Shown: positions 21,201-28,638 of the stretch, piece after piece
How the letters are laid out: every line of letters begins with the position of its first letter
Numbering within the stretch: position 1 is the first letter of the stretch
DNA from: Photorhabdus noenieputensis
GTDB lineage: Bacteria; Pseudomonadota; Gammaproteobacteria; Enterobacterales; Enterobacteriaceae
DNA: 64,000 nt
Assembly: GCF_018448935.1 (NCBI RefSeq)
Contig: NZ_RCWC01000015.1
Span: forward strand, 1 to 64,000
Direction of reading: 5' to 3'
The notes under the pieces: generated by a model
The model's database searches: none
The model's input: the letters and a program-made list of their open reading frames with translations, nothing else
Told to the model about the DNA's origin: nothing
Made by a program: the position numbers and the translations under genes

Positions 21201-24200
21201 CTTACCATCCGGTTGTGCAGCCTCAAGAACATCTCGATGCCTTCTAAAACTCTTCCCGGACCAGAATGAAACAATGCTTTTGTCATCGCGAGCAGGATCA
21301 AAGCTATAGCCATAGCTGTCTAGTTTTGTAATAAACTCAACTCGTTTATCCCAATCGTAATCCAGAGTAGCGTCAACAAACAGTTTCGCTAAAGACGCGA
21401 TTTCATTCTCAGGTACTTTGTGTTTGACCTTGGGATTTCTGAGATGCCGTTCAACAAAAGCCACCATATTCTGCCTGGTATTACCAGAAATCTCTGCATT
21501 AACACGCTTAAAGCCGGGAACAGGAATATATTCGTCCGATGCATTATTGTTACCATTATCAAGCCAACGGTAGATGTGGGCGACTTTTTGTGCACGACTG
21601 AGTATGGAAGAATCTACCGCCCTCTTTTTACTGCTACCCAATCCTTCCAGATTAATACCAGAAATTATCGGCGCTTTTCTAATACGCTCACTCGTCTCAT
21701 GTGAAGGAGAAACTACAATGTTGTCAGATTGTGTTTCAACAGACCGAGGAATAAGCGAAACACCGGTATTTTTTGCACGAATTCCCGCGTTGATCTGCAA
21801 CCGGCTAACAGCTTGTCTGGCACTCTTCAACGCCTGCAACTCTTCTTCGGTCAGCCCTTGGTAATATCTGTTTCTCGTTTCTGGCATCGATGCAGGATCA
21901 ATATGGCTGCCGGTTTCTCCCGCCCCCGTTGACTCATAGGCTTTTTCTCCTGACAATCCGCTGCCACTTGCGCCAGTGCGAGCAGGTCTGGAGTCACTCA
22001 GTTTCGCCCCTTTAGCATCAGCTTGGGTCTGAGTCGCTTTACTTTCCGCCGACGCAATATCACGCTTACCACGGCTTTCTGCATTCTGATACGCAATATT
22101 AGCGTTATCCTTCGCCTTTTCTGCCTGCTGCTGCTGTGAAAGTGCTTCTTCTTTTCTCTGATCTGCCTTGGATTGCGCGTCTACACCATCAAGCATCGCC
22201 TTATCACGATTTTGTTTACCTTTTTCGGTGCCTGATTCTGATAGCACCACGGCATCTTTTACTTTTTGCTGTGTATTAAAAGTATCCCGATGTATATCCA
22301 TCAGTCGTTTTTCTAATGTCGGCTTGATATCATCCAACCGCTTCTGGATCTCCTCAGAGATTCCACCCGCATAGTCGAGATAATGGCTGTCTAACTCACG
22401 ACTATCATCAGTTTCATCTTTAAGTTGTTTAAATTTGTCAGCTATTAAAGTCAGCTCTTCTGTAACTGCCTGAGCTTCTTCTTTTATCGCATCACTCTGC
22501 ACTTGCCCATTCCGGTTAAGCGCTTCCTGATCCGTTGATGCCAATTGGGATTTCGATTTTTCAATCGCTGCCAGTTGTTTCTCTTTTTCTTGTTCCAGAA
22601 GCTGACGATCTTTTTCGGCTTTTTCTTTATCACTTAACGCATTTTTGGCCGCCTGGTCCTGCCTGGCATGTTCAGTAACACTATTGGCTGGCAATGTACC
22701 TACAGATTTTGCAACAACGTTGTCCAAGATATAGCCTAGCCCATCATTCTGGCCCGTACCTTTAAACTCAATTCGGTTAGTACCTTCTTGTGCGGTTAAT
22801 TGCAGCGCCTTGTTTTGCCATTCAACTTCGTTACCAGAGGTTGCGAAGATACTTTTACCATTCCATAGCACCTCCATACCTTCGCCTAAAGCAAGATCTG
22901 AACGTTTAGCAAAGTCAAAGCTCAGTGAAACCACTTCACCTTCAAACCGGTTTTTCAGATCCTGGTAAATGGTGGTATTGACATCCACATCAAGTTCACT
23001 GACTCGCTTTCCATGACCGGCATTATTAAGGCCGTAAGCACTCGCCGCATTATATGCCTCAACACCATTAGTTGATTGCCAACCTTGATTACCTTGTTCA
23101 AAGTCACCATTGACGATCAGATTTTCGTTCCGATCTGATACCGATCGCGTTTTTCGATTTAACGAACCGGCTAAAGAACTTTCTATTGCATTAATATCAG
23201 GCGTTTCTGCCGTTGTTACAGAACCACTCAGCCGACCGTTTAAATCTGAACCAACTTGATCAATTTCATCCATCTGAAAACCATCAATGGCAGAGACTTC
23301 CACTAAATTAATCGCACCTCTGCCCTTATGAGTGCCCGACGTGTTAGCTTCATCCCCATGCACCAGATAGTTAATCGCCTGACTGCCACCCACACCGAGT
23401 ACAGTTTGTTTAATATTGTCGAAGAAAGAGGCAAGTTTGTTGCTCTCTGTATTACTCGATGCCACAGCCAGGCTGTAAAAATCACCATCACCAATCTTAA
23501 TCGCCACGTTGTTGCGCGCATAAGAGGCATTGATACCCAGACCATCACCAACATGAATATTGGCATTGCCTTTACCCTTCATGACCGCAATATTAAGGCC
23601 ATCCCCAACTTGGGTATTGACGTTATATTTCCCCCACGCCACGTTAACCGAAACACCATTACCGACATGGGTGTTAATGTTAGCGTCACCATGAGCGGCG
23701 GTTACATTTAAGCCATTTCCCACCGTGGTGGTGATATTAGCTTTCCCTTTTGCCGCCGTCACCTGTATACCGTCACCCACTTTGGTGACGACATTGCCTT
23801 CACTCCATAAGGCGTTAAAGCTGTCTCCCTTACCTACCTGAGTGACAAGGTTCGCCTTACCTTTAGCCAGCACCACATTACGTCCATCTCCTACCTTCGT
23901 GATGATGTTGGCTTGTCCCCAAGCGCCGGTGTAATCATTACCGTTACCCACATGGGTGATAATGTTGGCATTCCCCTGAACTACCGTGAGTTCTTGTCCA
24001 TTCCCTACTTTAGTGATGAGGTTAGCCTGACCTTTCGCGAAGTTGTAACGGTCGCCATTTCCTACTTGCGTCAGGATATTGGCCTCACCCCAAACCGCAT
24101 TGACGCCAGTACCATTACCCACCTTCGTGATGATATTGGCTTTTCCTTTGGCGAAACCCACTGTCGTGCCCTCGCCGACATGAGTCATCACGTTACCCAC

Positions 24201-27200
24201 ATCGGAAATAAGCAGACCGACTGTGGTACCGTCGCCCACTTTGGTCAGAATATTGCCTTTACCAGACAAAATACCGGCGGTCGTTGAGTTGCCCACGTGC
24301 GTAATCACATTCGCTTTCGCCGCCGCAACCACCCCCATAAAATCATTACCCACTTTGGTAACGATATTGGCCTCACCCAGAGCTAACACGCCGGTTAAGC
24401 CATCCCCCACATGGGTCATCATATTGGCTTTACCAAACATGGCTGCCAGGGTTGTCCCCTCACCGACTTTGGTCATCACGTTTAGTTCACCGGCAAACAA
24501 ACCGATACTGGTGCCATTACCCACATGGGAATAGATATTGGCTTTCCCTATCATTAAGGCGGCGGTCAGGTCATTACCAACTTTGGTCAGCACATTGGCA
24601 CCGCCAATCATGGCGGCAAAGGTATTGCCATTCCCGACATGGGTAAAGATATTGGCTTTGCCAATCATCGCCGCCAGCGTCATGCCATTACCCACTTTCG
24701 TAGCGAGATTGCCCTTTGCCAGCATCAGCGCAACACTTGCGCCATCCCCAATATGAGTAAACACATTGCCTGCGGCTACCATCAAGGCCAGCGCGTCACC
24801 GTCACCCACTTTGGTAAAGACGTTCACTGCACCGCCCATTAATGCCCAGGCATCCCCTTTGCCGACCTGGGTAAACAGGTTGCCCGCGCCAATCATAGCC
24901 GCAATCGCTGTCCCCTCCCCGACTTTGGTGAAGATATTGCCTGCCGCGGCCATCACGCCCAGTGTCAAACCGTCGCCGACATGGGTCAGCACGTTGCCGA
25001 CGCCGAACATGATGCCGGTCGTGTCACCCTGTCCGACTTTGGTCAAGATATTAGCACCCCCGAGCATAACGCCCGTGGTATTGCCGTCACCGATATGCGT
25101 AAGGATATTCGCACCGCCGCCCATGACCGCCAGCGCATGGCCTTGCCCTTTCTTGGTAACGATGTTGGTGCCGCCCAGCGCAATGGCGGTAGTGTTGGCA
25201 GTTTCGCTCTCATCACTGAGATGAGTGATAATATTGGCACCGCCGAACAGACCGGTAACCAGATCTCCCGCACCGAGTTTAGTCAGTACGTTAGCACCGC
25301 CTAAAAGTATGGAAGAGGTATTCCCTGTTCCCGCCTGAGTGATGACGTTAAAACCGCCCGCACCGGACCAGTTTCCATTGCCATTACCAATTTGGGTATG
25401 CGTGTTGTACCCGCCCAACATCAGTACCCGGCTGCTACCGCTGCCTTTGTGGATCGAGATATTGCCATAGGACAGAAGATGAGCCAGATATTGTCCATCC
25501 CCAACCCGCACAAGAACATTTACCGCGCCACCGGCGTAAACATCCATTTTCCCGCGCTGACCTTGGTGAACCAGAACATTGGCTAAACCCGCGCCATGAA
25601 ATGTCAGATCGCCCTTTTCACCACTTTTTACAATGACGTTAGCTGCGCCAGCACCATCAAAATTGGTATCACCGAATTTTGAACCATGCAAAATGACATT
25701 CGCTACCCCTGCGCCCTTAAAATTAACATTTCCCTGCGTGACATTAGATTTAATAACGTTTCCACCACCCGCGCCGTTAAAATTAACGTAACCACTGCTT
25801 GTGGGTGACTTTACAAGGTTTTGCTGGCTATATTCTTCACTATGTACTAATCGATGGAAGGTACGGCGCACCGTATTAACGTCGTATTGAAGCTGGCTTA
25901 ACGTATAACCGGGACCAATAGAGGTATATCCGTTAGCATAGGAAAGCACTTCATTAGCCAAATTACCCGTATGATCACCTGCTTTGTACCATGCTATTGC
26001 TTTGTATTTCAGTTGCCTTGTATCAGGATCGTTTTTCAACTGGACTTCAACGATTTTGGTATATCGCCCCATTACTTTGGCATACACATAAGTATTGGGC
26101 TGCCGGTTCGATTTGACTGCGGAAACATCGACTTTGCGGCCATCAGAGAAGATCGCATATCCCCCCATTTTGGCATCACCTAGCGAGATATCCTCTGCTT
26201 TAATCACCATGCCACCCGCATAGGTTACCCACCGATCTATCAATAGGTTTTCCTCGATAGCATGAATCTCGATAGGTTGCTGATGCTCAAAAACCAAACT
26301 GGAGAGACGATAAGCGCCATTAGCGTTTACCGCGATAAATCCATTGCCTGACGAAATTTCTTTCGCAGCAAGATTTTTAAGGTGATTACCTGCCTTATAC
26401 CAAGAAGTGGCATGATAACCGAGTCTGCCTGTGGTGGGATTATTTTGGAGCTGGACTTTGCTGATTTTAGTGTACATTTTGTCAGCAAACGCAAAAAGAT
26501 AGGTATCCGGTTCGACGGTTGATTTAATACCTGTAACTTGCTGAGACTCCTGAATCCAGCTTCCTCCCATCGTTGCCGTCGTCAATACGATTTCTTTAGC
26601 TTTAGCAAATTCCAGTGTCTCACCATCGGAATCGCTATTGATGCCTATTCTGGTAATTTCATTGTAAGCACCGCTACCGGAGAAATTAATATTGCCATGC
26701 GCGACATCAGAATAGAGTTTGTTATAACCACCCGCACCTTCAAAAGTAATATCACCGCGGGTCTGTTCATACTCGTCTTTATTGTTGCGTACACGCTCAA
26801 TGCGATTCGATGCCCCTGCACCATGTAAGATAATATTACCTTGTTTACCTTTACGTATGATGTGATTATCAGCACCCGCCCCATTGAATGTAACGTTACC
26901 GCTCTCTACTCGCGAGCTGATGCTGTTTGCAGCGCCTGCGCCATTAAAAGTCACATTTCCCTGTGAATCTTGATAACGATTAAACCAAGTATGGTCAATG
27001 TCATTGTATGCCCCTGCACCGGCAAAATCTAAATTTCCCCGGTTAGTTTCATGCCATAACTTATTGTATCCACCAGCTCCTTTAAAATTTGTATCACCAG
27101 ACAAACCTTTACGAACCAGTTTGTTGTAGCCGGCAGCACCCGAATAATTTAAATTTCCCGTTTTACCTGTGTGATTAATAAAAGCCGCACCGGCCGCACC

Positions 27201-27446
27201 CGCAAATGACAGACTACCATTTCCCGTTTTACTAATACCGGCGTAACCTGAAGCTCCCTTTACCGCAAGGTCACCATCTGTATGGTATACATCGACTTTA
27301 AGTGAACCAACAGTAACATCATCATTGCCGCCATAAGCATAAACTTCACCACCAACACCAATAGCAGTAATACTATTACCATCATTATCGTCGTAGTATT
27401 TTCCAGTAAAGAAGTACTCTGTACTTCTATTTGATGATTTCCCCAT
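15240..27446 (-). CDS. rtxA: MARTX toxin with NADase-like and YopT-like C58 protease effector domains
   Basis: A secreted toxin of 4068 residues. The ATG at 27446 follows AAAGGGA; a longer TTG start at 27470 would overlap that site and is rejected. The backbone matches its twin: A repeats, B repeats to about 1330, one 'NGDFEQ' lectin-like module, coiled coil, and GETGSHIDP linker. Payload: about 2050-2200 has FWSGK, then FWSSVYAAGSRGDVYLI and FWNVELPVL, a layout like CD38/ADP-ribosyl-cyclase enzymes (Glu near 2166); about 2370-2430 is a helical segment resembling membrane-localisation bundles; about 2600-2830 is a C58 (YopT/LifA/PaTox-P type) peptidase with GICFALSS (Cys near 2637), EDHAMSV (His near 2776) and FFDPNFG (Asp near 2795). 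CPD about 3000-3200 has VGHGR and IVGCSL. C-terminal GGxGxD repeats follow. It is first in the operon after rtxH-rtxC. Confidence 0.93.
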   Translation of the reverse strand: MGKSSNRSTEYFFTGKYYDDNDGNSITAIGVGGEVYAYGGNDDVTVGSLKVDVYHTDGDLAVKGASGYAGISKTGNGSLSFAGAAGAAFINHTGKTGNLNYSGAAGYNKLVRKGLSGDTNFKGAGGYNKLWHETNRGNLDFAGAGAYNDIDHTWFNRYQDSQGNVTFNGAGAANSISSRVESGNVTFNGAGADNHIIRKGKQGNIILHGAGASNRIERVRNNKDEYEQTRGDITFEGAGGYNKLYSDVAHGNINFSGSGAYNEITRIGINSDSDGETLEFAKAKEIVLTTATMGGSWIQESQQVTGIKSTVEPDTYLFAFADKMYTKISKVQLQNNPTTGRLGYHATSWYKAGNHLKNLAAKEISSGNGFIAVNANGAYRLSSLVFEHQQPIEIHAIEENLLIDRWVTYAGGMVIKAEDISLGDAKMGGYAIFSDGRKVDVSAVKSNRQPNTYVYAKVMGRYTKIVEVQLKNDPDTRQLKYKAIAWYKAGDHTGNLANEVLSYANGYTSIGPGYTLSQLQYDVNTVRRTFHRLVHSEEYSQQNLVKSPTSSGYVNFNGAGGGNVIKSNVTQGNVNFKGAGVANVILHGSKFGDTNFDGAGAANVIVKSGEKGDLTFHGAGLANVLVHQGQRGKMDVYAGGAVNVLVRVGDGQYLAHLLSYGNISIHKGSGSSRVLMLGGYNTHTQIGNGNGNWSGAGGFNVITQAGTGNTSSILLGGANVLTKLGAGDLVTGLFGGANIITHLSDESETANTTAIALGGTNIVTKKGQGHALAVMGGGANILTHIGDGNTTGVMLGGANILTKVGQGDTTGIMFGVGNVLTHVGDGLTLGVMAAAGNIFTKVGEGTAIAAMIGAGNLFTQVGKGDAWALMGGAVNVFTKVGDGDALALMVAAGNVFTHIGDGASVALMLAKGNLATKVGNGMTLAAMIGKANIFTHVGNGNTFAAMIGGANVLTKVGNDLTAALMIGKANIYSHVGNGTSIGLFAGELNVMTKVGEGTTLAAMFGKANMMTHVGDGLTGVLALGEANIVTKVGNDFMGVVAAAKANVITHVGNSTTAGILSGKGNILTKVGDGTTVGLLISDVGNVMTHVGEGTTVGFAKGKANIITKVGNGTGVNAVWGEANILTQVGNGDRYNFAKGQANLITKVGNGQELTVVQGNANIITHVGNGNDYTGAWGQANIITKVGDGRNVVLAKGKANLVTQVGKGDSFNALWSEGNVVTKVGDGIQVTAAKGKANITTTVGNGLNVTAAHGDANINTHVGNGVSVNVAWGKYNVNTQVGDGLNIAVMKGKGNANIHVGDGLGINASYARNNVAIKIGDGDFYSLAVASSNTESNKLASFFDNIKQTVLGVGGSQAINYLVHGDEANTSGTHKGRGAINLVEVSAIDGFQMDEIDQVGSDLNGRLSGSVTTAETPDINAIESSLAGSLNRKTRSVSDRNENLIVNGDFEQGNQGWQSTNGVEAYNAASAYGLNNAGHGKRVSELDVDVNTTIYQDLKNRFEGEVVSLSFDFAKRSDLALGEGMEVLWNGKSIFATSGNEVEWQNKALQLTAQEGTNRIEFKGTGQNDGLGYILDNVVAKSVGTLPANSVTEHARQDQAAKNALSDKEKAEKDRQLLEQEKEKQLAAIEKSKSQLASTDQEALNRNGQVQSDAIKEEAQAVTEELTLIADKFKQLKDETDDSRELDSHYLDYAGGISEEIQKRLDDIKPTLEKRLMDIHRDTFNTQQKVKDAVVLSESGTEKGKQNRDKAMLDGVDAQSKADQRKEEALSQQQQAEKAKDNANIAYQNAESRGKRDIASAESKATQTQADAKGAKLSDSRPARTGASGSGLSGEKAYESTGAGETGSHIDPASMPETRNRYYQGLTEEELQALKSARQAVSRLQINAGIRAKNTGVSLIPRSVETQSDNIVVSPSHETSERIRKAPIISGINLEGLGSSKKRAVDSSILSRAQKVAHIYRWLDNGNNNASDEYIPVPGFKRVNAEISGNTRQNMVAFVERHLRNPKVKHKVPENEIASLAKLFVDATLDYDWDKRVEFITKLDSYGYSFDPARDDKSIVSFWSGKSFRRHRDVLEAAQPDGKKIVYDVDVPGNAFAIQLNQHLMKWKITYLSDNENDRHKALRAAIDAATYSNTGFWSSVYAAGSRGDVYLISEGGLRLGNYFWNVELPVLRKLQREGLVGKILLLDKPASEYKGLPTASIGRRLTEAGITVRARFDALTIEEQEKRLAVNPDGYKDDTIIDLDIKLSAVDTMLNQALPFYGLRTERNLLVQKSNEGFEVRSWPGNGNEFKRIIVKNTTSNNLLKAVERFILANYNNYAQLPDELYFIEDQVISHHQGHTRIFTEKVNGIWKPIPKLMSVSELQEAASVAGKIRGDSYQKVIDALESYHHVWQGRKDYELDVIGKLSDLRQQVEGYLLGHPDSGRVPAMKALLSQIDTRFEESMVFAESTVRIPEQGDFSSLYDKLSSANLKDSKHLYVDENGDFVTRGKANIQINQKAENSDKAIEQIKAAVIKEYGQDVSDAVFSNLKASDLSNNGKGIDISGLRKIHQAIENMSAPSGSQSKDHNVEKKSLFQEVGYTIFDIKADGKQLADYSFHFSQNEDLLGELKKLVPEIGHVLVTNGNDVQSKEFLEGICFALSSRYMMEERVNGIGGGKAYIEWLKDVAKAYNDNSVNKKTDINSIESSLLNRYRRQKVGPAIEELLSIQHFQHLDAGSLIEKAKGNIDYSARLKANGLTGARIGDPLNYEVDGYESVMEQLRNVKQSTYMMFMSEDHAMSVVVHKGEAQTIWSFFDPNFGAKSFDNYDNFHRFMDSFHKGVITGYRSPIGYKYASASPENSAKSSFNINYNTFEDSAITGYDNTWKQAREGEQSHVLHALKEQEIMFSLDSGIEGWIADYREDVITLEVMDKKGQKVFVEVESNNFKQAASSVQLNIDKIFADPTVSKLTLKGSKNGDATVSVLEKLSSDAVLKNKNVESWERISVTSQTDGRETRFDGQIIIQMEDDPVAAKAAANLAGKHPDSSVVVQLDSEGKYRVVYGDASQFKPSGKLRWQIVGHGRSESEQNNTRLSGYSADELATKLKQFIQNFSQVGKPDHISIVGCSLINDDKRDGFARHFITALKGQDIHTTVSARRSEVAVDVTGRKFTQNENNQWINNLTDNKVVLSWNEKGELETHSERVRRNIAESDINLSRVGIADADTLAKGAIVDNADIFTAPEKRKNKIETDSNHISNSQLSYSGNIQVDVGNGEFTALNWGTSNVGIKVGTGGFKSLVFGDNNVMAHIGNGDSKHSFDIAGYQALEGAQMFIGNRNVSFNQGRSNDLIVMMDKSLPTPPLVNPFDGAARISGVLQSIAHAGEEQEWLAAQDQQWTITGAKKFVQDMSGLDQTSSVDYKTLVDLGSQYERSSRGLRSDTEAALNKKFNQWLSNNGNSVDMGKMSRADKFRQANEKLAFNFAVGGQGADIQVTTGNWNFMFGDNIQSILDTNLGSLFSLMTQQYSTTGIAKTTFTYNPQDLPRQLKNKLLGRLASVNADTTLADIFGVDYTADGRIVSRGDESVDGVAILKEMIEVIGKFGGEQLKIFTDPDKLLDGLKSHLNMGTDGIKSFAESHGLKQKEPDENEKAQSSTPATVETESAKPERASGFNSLNLPNLFATMFSEDKQQEMKSLVTNLKENLTADLLNMEQKTFDFLRNSGHLQGDGDIHVSLGNYNFNWGGDGKDLGAYLGDNNNFWGGRGDDVYYSIGTSNIFAGGTGNDLGVLMGRENWMFGGNGDDTAVVAGRINHVFMGEGNDQTFVFGEGGLINTDKGQDYVVTSGNYNRVDTGEDQDYAVTIGNNNRVELGEGHDFARVFGNDNQIDGNAGNDVIKLMGYHAVINGGEGDDHLIAATISKFSQFNGGDGQDLLVLGGYQNRFQGGTGVDSFVVNGKVIDSQIDDINAEDMIVFDSLDWQNLWFQRSGYDLVLSVNRHTEDKTAQGVFESIGSVTFSNYFNGNRAKLVAQMGDKNASGEREFTALSDNAVDTLIQSMSSFAPTAGDNGFIENLDSKAKIAITTAWSDTTIGKAQFA

Positions 27447-27473
27447 CAAAAATCCCTTTAACTCATACAAAAA

Positions 27474-27935
27474 TCAAACAAAAAACCACTGTACCTGACG
27501 AATACAACGGTTGTTTTGAACATCAAGTTTCCCGCGAACGGTACAAGCTTTCTGACCTTTCCACGGCAAAAAGACACGGCGACGCAAATCCCTGGCAACT
27601 TCACGCCCATGACCAAAAGGCGCAATCATTTCGGGAAAAAAGATATGTGGACCTGAACGCCAGTCTGTGTGGGTAAGCTCTCTTTCTCCCGAAAGAAGCT
27701 CCTCTCGATTCTGCTCAGATAAAAAAGCCCAATTACAAAAGGCGATTGGGCACCCGTGTTCATCTTCGTAATAGCAAAACTGATTCAGCTCAAATGCAGG
27801 CAAGATACGCTGTTGCCACTCAGACACCAGGTATCTCCGATGCAGAGGAGAATGCTGACTCAGCAACATGACTCCGCCAATCATCGCTTGAATTTCTGCG
27901 TTATTCAGTTTTACTGGTTGATATATAATCGCCAT
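27474..27935 (-). CDS. rtxC: RtxC, toxin-activating lysine acyltransferase
   Basis: 153 residues, the usual size of the HlyC/RtxC family, which transfer a fatty acyl chain from acyl-ACP to toxin lysines in the cytoplasm before export. The N-terminal LLSQHSPLHRRY carries the conserved His, and SGPHIFFPEMIAPFGHG matches the conserved C-terminal half. The ATG is at 27935. It ends 27 bases before the first MARTX start and lies between rtxH and rtxA, the same order as in Vibrio rtx loci. It is the only intact acyltransferase in the window, so it probably serves both toxins. Confidence 0.92.
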   Translation of the reverse strand: MAIIYQPVKLNNAEIQAMIGGVMLLSQHSPLHRRYLVSEWQQRILPAFELNQFCYYEDEHGCPIAFCNWAFLSEQNREELLSGERELTHTDWRSGPHIFFPEMIAPFGHGREVARDLRRRVFLPWKGQKACTVRGKLDVQNNRCIRQVQWFFV

Positions 27936-27956
27936 GCGCTAATCAACCATAAGATT

Positions 27957-28316
27957 TTATTTTGCATTTTTAGACAGGCGTTTTTTAACATTAGCAGATT
28001 CTTCTGCTATAGATTCTGATGCAATTTGTTCTTCTTGTTCTTCGGCTACTTGTGGAGCAGGTAAAAATCCTGCTGCAACCAATTTGTCAAATTCAGCCGC
28101 CATTCGTGGATCTTCCAACATATTTTTAACCATCGAAACCATATACATAAATCCCGATGCTGGCATATGGATAACTTGCTTTAATTCAAGTACATTATCA
28201 TTTTCTGCCATTATCCCATTCGCCATACGATTGGGTTCTTGACCAACGAAATAAAGAGAAAAAACACCTTTGTTATAATTAACGCTAGAGATAGTTTGTA
28301 CGAATTTTTCAGACAT
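27957..28316 (-). CDS. rtxH: RtxH, conserved protein at the head of the toxin operon
   Basis: 119 residues from ATG at 28316; a TTG five codons upstream is possible, and neither has a strong ribosome binding site. The N-terminal half (FVQTISSVNYNKGVFSLYFV) looks globular. The C-terminal 35 residues are rich in Glu, Ala and Lys. In Vibrio rtx loci a small gene of unknown function, rtxH, precedes rtxC, and this gene has the same place and size. The assignment is by position and general resemblance. Function is unknown, possibly as a chaperone or accessory factor. Confidence 0.75.
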   Translation of the reverse strand: MSEKFVQTISSVNYNKGVFSLYFVGQEPNRMANGIMAENDNVLELKQVIHMPASGFMYMVSMVKNMLEDPRMAAEFDKLVAAGFLPAPQVAEEQEEQIASESIAEESANVKKRLSKNAK

Positions 28317-28331
28317 ATTTTTATTTACCAA

Positions 28332-28638
28332 AAATAAACAATTTTTTAATGAGACGATACAATGTTTACAACAAGGAGAGCATTCAATTCAGAGATATCC
28401 CGAGTTTGTATATCTATAAATACATTAAGAGTAAATGAATCAATGAATAATATAGAGACAAAACTCAAAATCAATATTTATATACAAAAAGTCCTTTTAC
28501 CCCCCATATATAGTCCCATTTACCCACACTGGTACTGGCAATAAATATAAGATAATAATGCAATACTCAAATACCACACAAATCAACATAATATTTTGTT
28601 TTAATTAATATTTTTGTGAATTTTAAAGATGTTTTTTC
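28332..28638. promoter_or_regulatory. Divergent rtxH / rtxB promoter region
   Basis: About 300 bases, very A/T-rich, between the leftward rtxHCAA and rightward rtxBDE operons. It must hold promoters for both. Several TATAAT-like hexamers occur but I cannot choose one with confidence. The short + strand ORF inside is unsupported. A/T richness would suit silencing by H-NS (inference). Confidence 0.5.

Noticed and set aside
28362-28544. 60-codon + strand ORF in the divergent rtx promoter region
   Set aside because: Extreme A/T composition, no ribosome binding site, and no recognisable sequence; more likely regulatory DNA.
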